Both the position numbers and the translations under genes were made by a program. Under the pieces are notes generated by a model. It was not told the DNA's origin. It was given only the letters and a program-made list of their open reading frames with translations, and did not search any database. From the NCBI GenBank assembly GCA_907164885.2, contig OU015496.1, positions 160,808,267-160,872,266 of the forward strand: 64,000 nucleotides of DNA, given 5' to 3'. This stretch comes from Dolomedes plantarius. Its lineage: Eukaryota > Arthropoda > Arachnida > Araneae > Dolomedidae. Shown here one piece after another: positions 61,009 through 64,000 of this stretch. Position 1 is the stretch's first letter; each line of letters starts with the position of its first letter.

Positions 61009-61245
61009 CCGTCCGGTTGGCGCAGTGGTTTGGCTCACGGGAATTTTCCCAGTTCCTTCATCGCCAAATTGTGGGTTCGATTTCCGCTTTTCCGAGGACC
61101 AGGCTGAGATTAGGGAGATATGTTTGCCCACTCATATGGTCCTCCCATAAAATGAATCCGATAAATTCTCGGAATGGAAGGGCGAATGTCATAATAGACA
61201 ACGTTCCTGTCGTGCTGGAAACAACTAAAATTATCTTTAAAAAAG
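61009..61245 (+). mobile_element. tRNA-derived SINE in the 3' region
   Basis: GCCGTCCGGTTGGCGCAGTG carries an A box, and GTGGGTTCGATTTCC a B box about 55 bases on. The body (GGTCCTCCCATAAAATGAAT, GACAACGTTCCTGTCGTGCT) ends in an A-rich stretch. It lies 109 bases after the receptor stop, so it is probably in the 3' UTR. Confidence 0.82.
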
Positions 61246-61341
61246 GATTTTACAGCACCAGATACTTTTCAATGAAAAGCTCATCAGTGACTAATACTTG
61301 TCCAAGTAACGAACTGTGCTCAATGAAATGAAATTATTTTT

Positions 61342-61347
61342 AATAAA
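61342..61347 (+). terminator. Possible polyadenylation signal (proximal)
   Basis: AATAAA 442 bases after the receptor stop codon, just beyond the SINE. No clear GT-rich element follows, so it is the weaker of two candidates. Confidence 0.3.
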
Positions 61348-61438
61348 ATATTTTATATTTTAATATTTTTACGCGGAACTTGTTTCTACTTGTTGCAAGA
61401 GGTGAGGAAAGGTTTTTCAGATGAGTAACATTTTCATA

Positions 61439-62847
61439 CACTGCTGGCCACCCAAATTGCAACACCAAGAAAGACAAGAGATATCACAACAAAATTTATT
61501 TTGTAGATAACATGTTGACCAAGTATCAAATGATTAAATTTATAGACTTCTGTGAAGTGTGGTTCCTGCCAAAATCAGTAGCCAGAGTAGCCGCCATTGT
61601 TGGAGATCACCGCTGCCACACTCCTCGGCATTGATTAAAAGAGACTATGGATGAGTTCTTGGGGTACAGAAGACCAAGCAGCTTCCACACGTTGCCAAAG
61701 TTGATCTGCTGTGGCAGCTGGGGATGGAATCTGGGTCAATCGTAGAGCAACCATGAACCACATGTTTTCTATCGTCGAAAGATCCGGAGAGCGAGGCGGC
61801 CAGGGAAGCAATTCAATCTGGCGATTGACGAAAAACCGTTGGACAATGCGTGCCACGTGTGGTCGCGCATTATCCTGTTGAAATATGGCTGTGGGCAAGC
61901 CCTGAAGGTAAGGAAGGACAACTGGCTCCAACACCTCGGAGATGTAGCGCTGGCTGTTTAAAGTACTGGCAATGCGTACTAGAGGTGTGCGAGAGTGATA
62001 TCCAATACCGCCCCATACCATAATACCCGGTGCAGGACCAGTGTGGCGGTGCATAACGCAGCTGTTCAGCATCCTCTCTTCAAGATGTCTCCAGAATCGA
62101 ATGCGACCATCGTGGTGTTGCAGACAGAAGCGTGACTCGTCAGTAAAGACAATTTCATTCCATTCTGCCGTCCACATCCTTCTGTCATCGCACCATTGGC
62201 GGCGGAGACGTCTGTGGTTCTGCGTCAAGGGTAGACAAAGCAATGGACGTCTTGCGGACAGACCACTCTGCTGTAAACGGCGTCGAATAGTACGCGCAGA
62301 CACTGGATGATGCGTTACAGACTGCATGTGCTGTGCTATGGTTCGTGATGTGACTGAGCGATCCGTCACTGCCATGCGCACAATTTGCCTGTCATCACGT
62401 GAAGTGGTGCGCTGATGTGGATGCGATCGAACACGCCGGTCCGTCGGACCCTCCTGCATCCAACGATCACATATCCGCATTACAGTTGTTTGTTTTCGTC
62501 CAACACGACTACCGATTTCCCTGAAAGATAATCCACAATCTCGGTAGGCCACTATCCTTCCTCTGTCGAACTCGGATACTTGATCAGAAGATGTTCACTG
62601 TTTTCGACGAGGCATAATTGATCGATTTTTTTTAAAAACCACAAGAAAAACACAATTGCCGAACTTGAAATCGTCGAAATCTCCAAGCCTTAAATAGCGC
62701 TTTGAAGTGGCGCCAAAGGCGCGCGTGATGTGCGTCTGCGCTGAAATTCTAATCATTTGCATATCTCACCTCCGCTAATGCATGCTGCAAATTTCATGTT
62801 GTTTGGATGTTTCCTTCAGGGTGTTGCATTTACAGTGGTCAGCAGTG
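61439..62847 (-). mobile_element. Nearly intact Tc1-type element
   Basis: Ends CACTGCTGGCCACCCAAATT and, read inward, CACTGCTGACCACTGTAAAT, both continuing GCAACACC, flanked by TA. 1409 bp, encoding one transposase on the minus strand. Confidence 0.93.
61635..62615 (-). CDS. Tc1-type transposase, intact but for one early stop
   Basis: From the ATG at 62615 the reading is MPRRKQ, then TGA (62597-62595), then continuous for about 320 codons: VSEFDRGRIVAYRDCGLSFR, SRVGRKQTTVMRICDRWMQE (helix-turn-helix), IVFTDESRFCLQHHDGRIRF (first Asp), AIFQQDNARPHVARIVQRFF (second Asp), WPPRSPDLSTIENMW (Glu, DD34E). The stop could be a CGA-to-TGA change. No other lesion was seen; the core is complete. Confidence 0.9.
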
Positions 62848-63326
62848 TAGATACCATTTCTTCATCCAAACAGAAATCATTTACATTCCGATCGAAGGTG
62901 CATTTATTTTGAGGCTGAGAAACTGTGATTTACTTGCCAGCGATCCTCGTTCAAATCTTTGAAAAGCTGTGGTGGGATAGTGTCACATATACACTGCCAT
63001 TCATTTGGTTTAATGATGGATGATAAGATCGAGGCCGAGAGATCTGTATCTTAACGCGAACTTTTTTCAACAGACTTTTGCTGTAATTATAAATTGTACA
63101 AAATCCGCATAGTAAGATAAGTCTATTAAAATGCAGTGTTATGTTGAAATAAATATTTTATATGAAACGTTTAGACCTTTTTATTTGTGTAGTTTTGAAT
63201 GTGTGTCAATGAAGTACTCTAGTACTTACTATCAAAGAAATAATTTTCGCCCTTAAAATCTATTACACACACAGACACACCCAACCACCCATCCACCCAC
63301 ACTATCTCTCTCTCTGTATGTATATA
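62848..63326. other. Probable distal 3' UTR and flank
   Basis: No gene. Contains the polyadenylation candidate at 63148 and short CA/CT repeats at 63260-63315. Confidence 0.5.
63148..63153 (+). terminator. Possible polyadenylation signal (distal)
   Basis: AATAAA followed 25-60 bases later by TTTATTTGTGTAG and TGTGTGTC, a good GT-rich downstream element. If used by the receptor gene, the 3' UTR would be ~2.3 kb and include the SINE and, in antisense, the Tc1 element. Confidence 0.4.
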
Positions 63327-64000
63327 CAGTTGGTTCTCTGTTTAACGACTTTCAAGGGACCGTGAAAAATCGTCCTTATGTAGAGATCGTCCTTAAACAG
63401 AATTTGTGATAAAATAACATTTCCCTTCACACTTTACAGGCATAGGACTGTCAATATATTTCTTAATATATTGGCATGTTTAAAAATGTTATTTTTATTA
63501 TCATCATTATTTTTTTCACAAAAAGTTATTTTAAATTACATTGAAAAAAAAAAGAGTACAAACAATAGAATAAATTACGTTTTAAAAAATTCAAAAAGTG
63601 TTGATTGCTTCATTCGGCTTGTTTTCGTTATTCTCTTTTCCAGATTTTCTAAAATGTTAAATGAGTCACCTTCCATTTTTGATGTAATATAGCGTCGGAA
63701 AACATCTAGAGCAGAAATTGCATGTGTGTAAGACGGTGGCAGTGTCTCGTTTTCCATGTCTTCAACTTCACCTTCTTCGTCTGACACTGTGTTTTCGTTT
63801 ACAATATCTTAATAAATTTGTGCTACATTTCTGAAATCTGTTGTTAAAATATATTTATCACAATTGTAGAAATCTTGAATTGAAACATCCTCATCTTCAA
63901 CAAGACTTCTCCATTCTTCAGGGGTAATGTTATCTTCGTTGATTTCTACATCCGTACTTTGCAGTTCCACTACAAGTTCTTTGTGAATTCCAGCAACGCG
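63327..64000 (-). pseudogene. pogo/Tigger-type transposase C-terminus, runs off right edge
   Basis: The left terminus CAGTTGGTTCTCTGTTTAAC follows TA (63325-63326). Minus-strand coding from the edge gives NITPEEWRSLVEDEDVSI, then a stop (TAA) after NVAQIY, then SDEEGEVEDMENETLPPSYT, AISALDVFRRYITSKMEGDS and SRMKQSTLFEFF, the acidic tail and closing motif of Tigger-type transposases. One stop makes this copy inactive as read. Confidence 0.85.

Overview
The window is AT-rich animal DNA, most likely from an arthropod and probably an arachnid. The evidence is a split receptor tyrosine kinase gene with GT-AG introns of several kilobases, and a dense, nested load of Tc1/mariner, pogo, hAT, piggyBac, Helitron, BEL/Pao, Ty3 and LINE sequence. 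Several repeat-encoded protein families here resemble ones I remember as multi-copy in spider genomes, so the arachnid placement is inference. There are no bacterial features, no CRISPR and no operons.

Only one host gene is visible. It is an EGFR/ErbB-type receptor tyrosine kinase on the + strand, running from 5121 to its stop codon at 60900. Fifteen exons with consistent phases give 2088 coding bases (695 residues): the end of the cysteine-rich ectodomain, one transmembrane helix, a juxtamembrane segment, the whole kinase domain and a short C-terminal tail with tyrosine docking motifs. Upstream exons (signal peptide, ligand-binding domains) lie outside the window or were not recognised. Lys, Glu, HRD-Asp and DFG are kept, but the catalytic loop reads HRDLALRN, the activation loop is short and acidic with no tyrosine at the usual place, and the P+1 segment reads PIMW.

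Layout. 1-5120: left-edge Tc1 transposase, hAT relic, SINEs and an AT microsatellite. 5121-10140: two ectodomain exons, with a pogo MITE, a multi-copy repeat protein relic and a mariner relic between them. 10653-24092: a four-deep nest. A DNA transposon ('X', 12-bp inverted repeats, 8-bp target duplication) holds a BEL/Pao element, which is split by a Helitron and by a young Ty3-type LTR element whose integrase precedes its reverse transcriptase (Gmr1-like order). 24525-38396: exons 3-8 with MITEs, Tc1 relics and a second Helitron. 38450-47872: one 9.6-kb intron holding three Tc1 elements, one of them split by a nearly intact LINE. 48025-49510: exons 9-12, tightly spaced. 49726-60802: exons 13-15 among a fold-back element, a 320-bp AT repeat, piggyBac and hAT MITEs, a Ty3 integrase fragment, a Helitron Rep fragment and an unusual inverted repeat. 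60901-64000: probable 3' UTR and flank with a tRNA-derived SINE, a nearly intact Tc1 and a pogo element running off the right edge.

The transposon genes serve their own elements. Their relevance to the receptor gene is that they make up most of its intron length.
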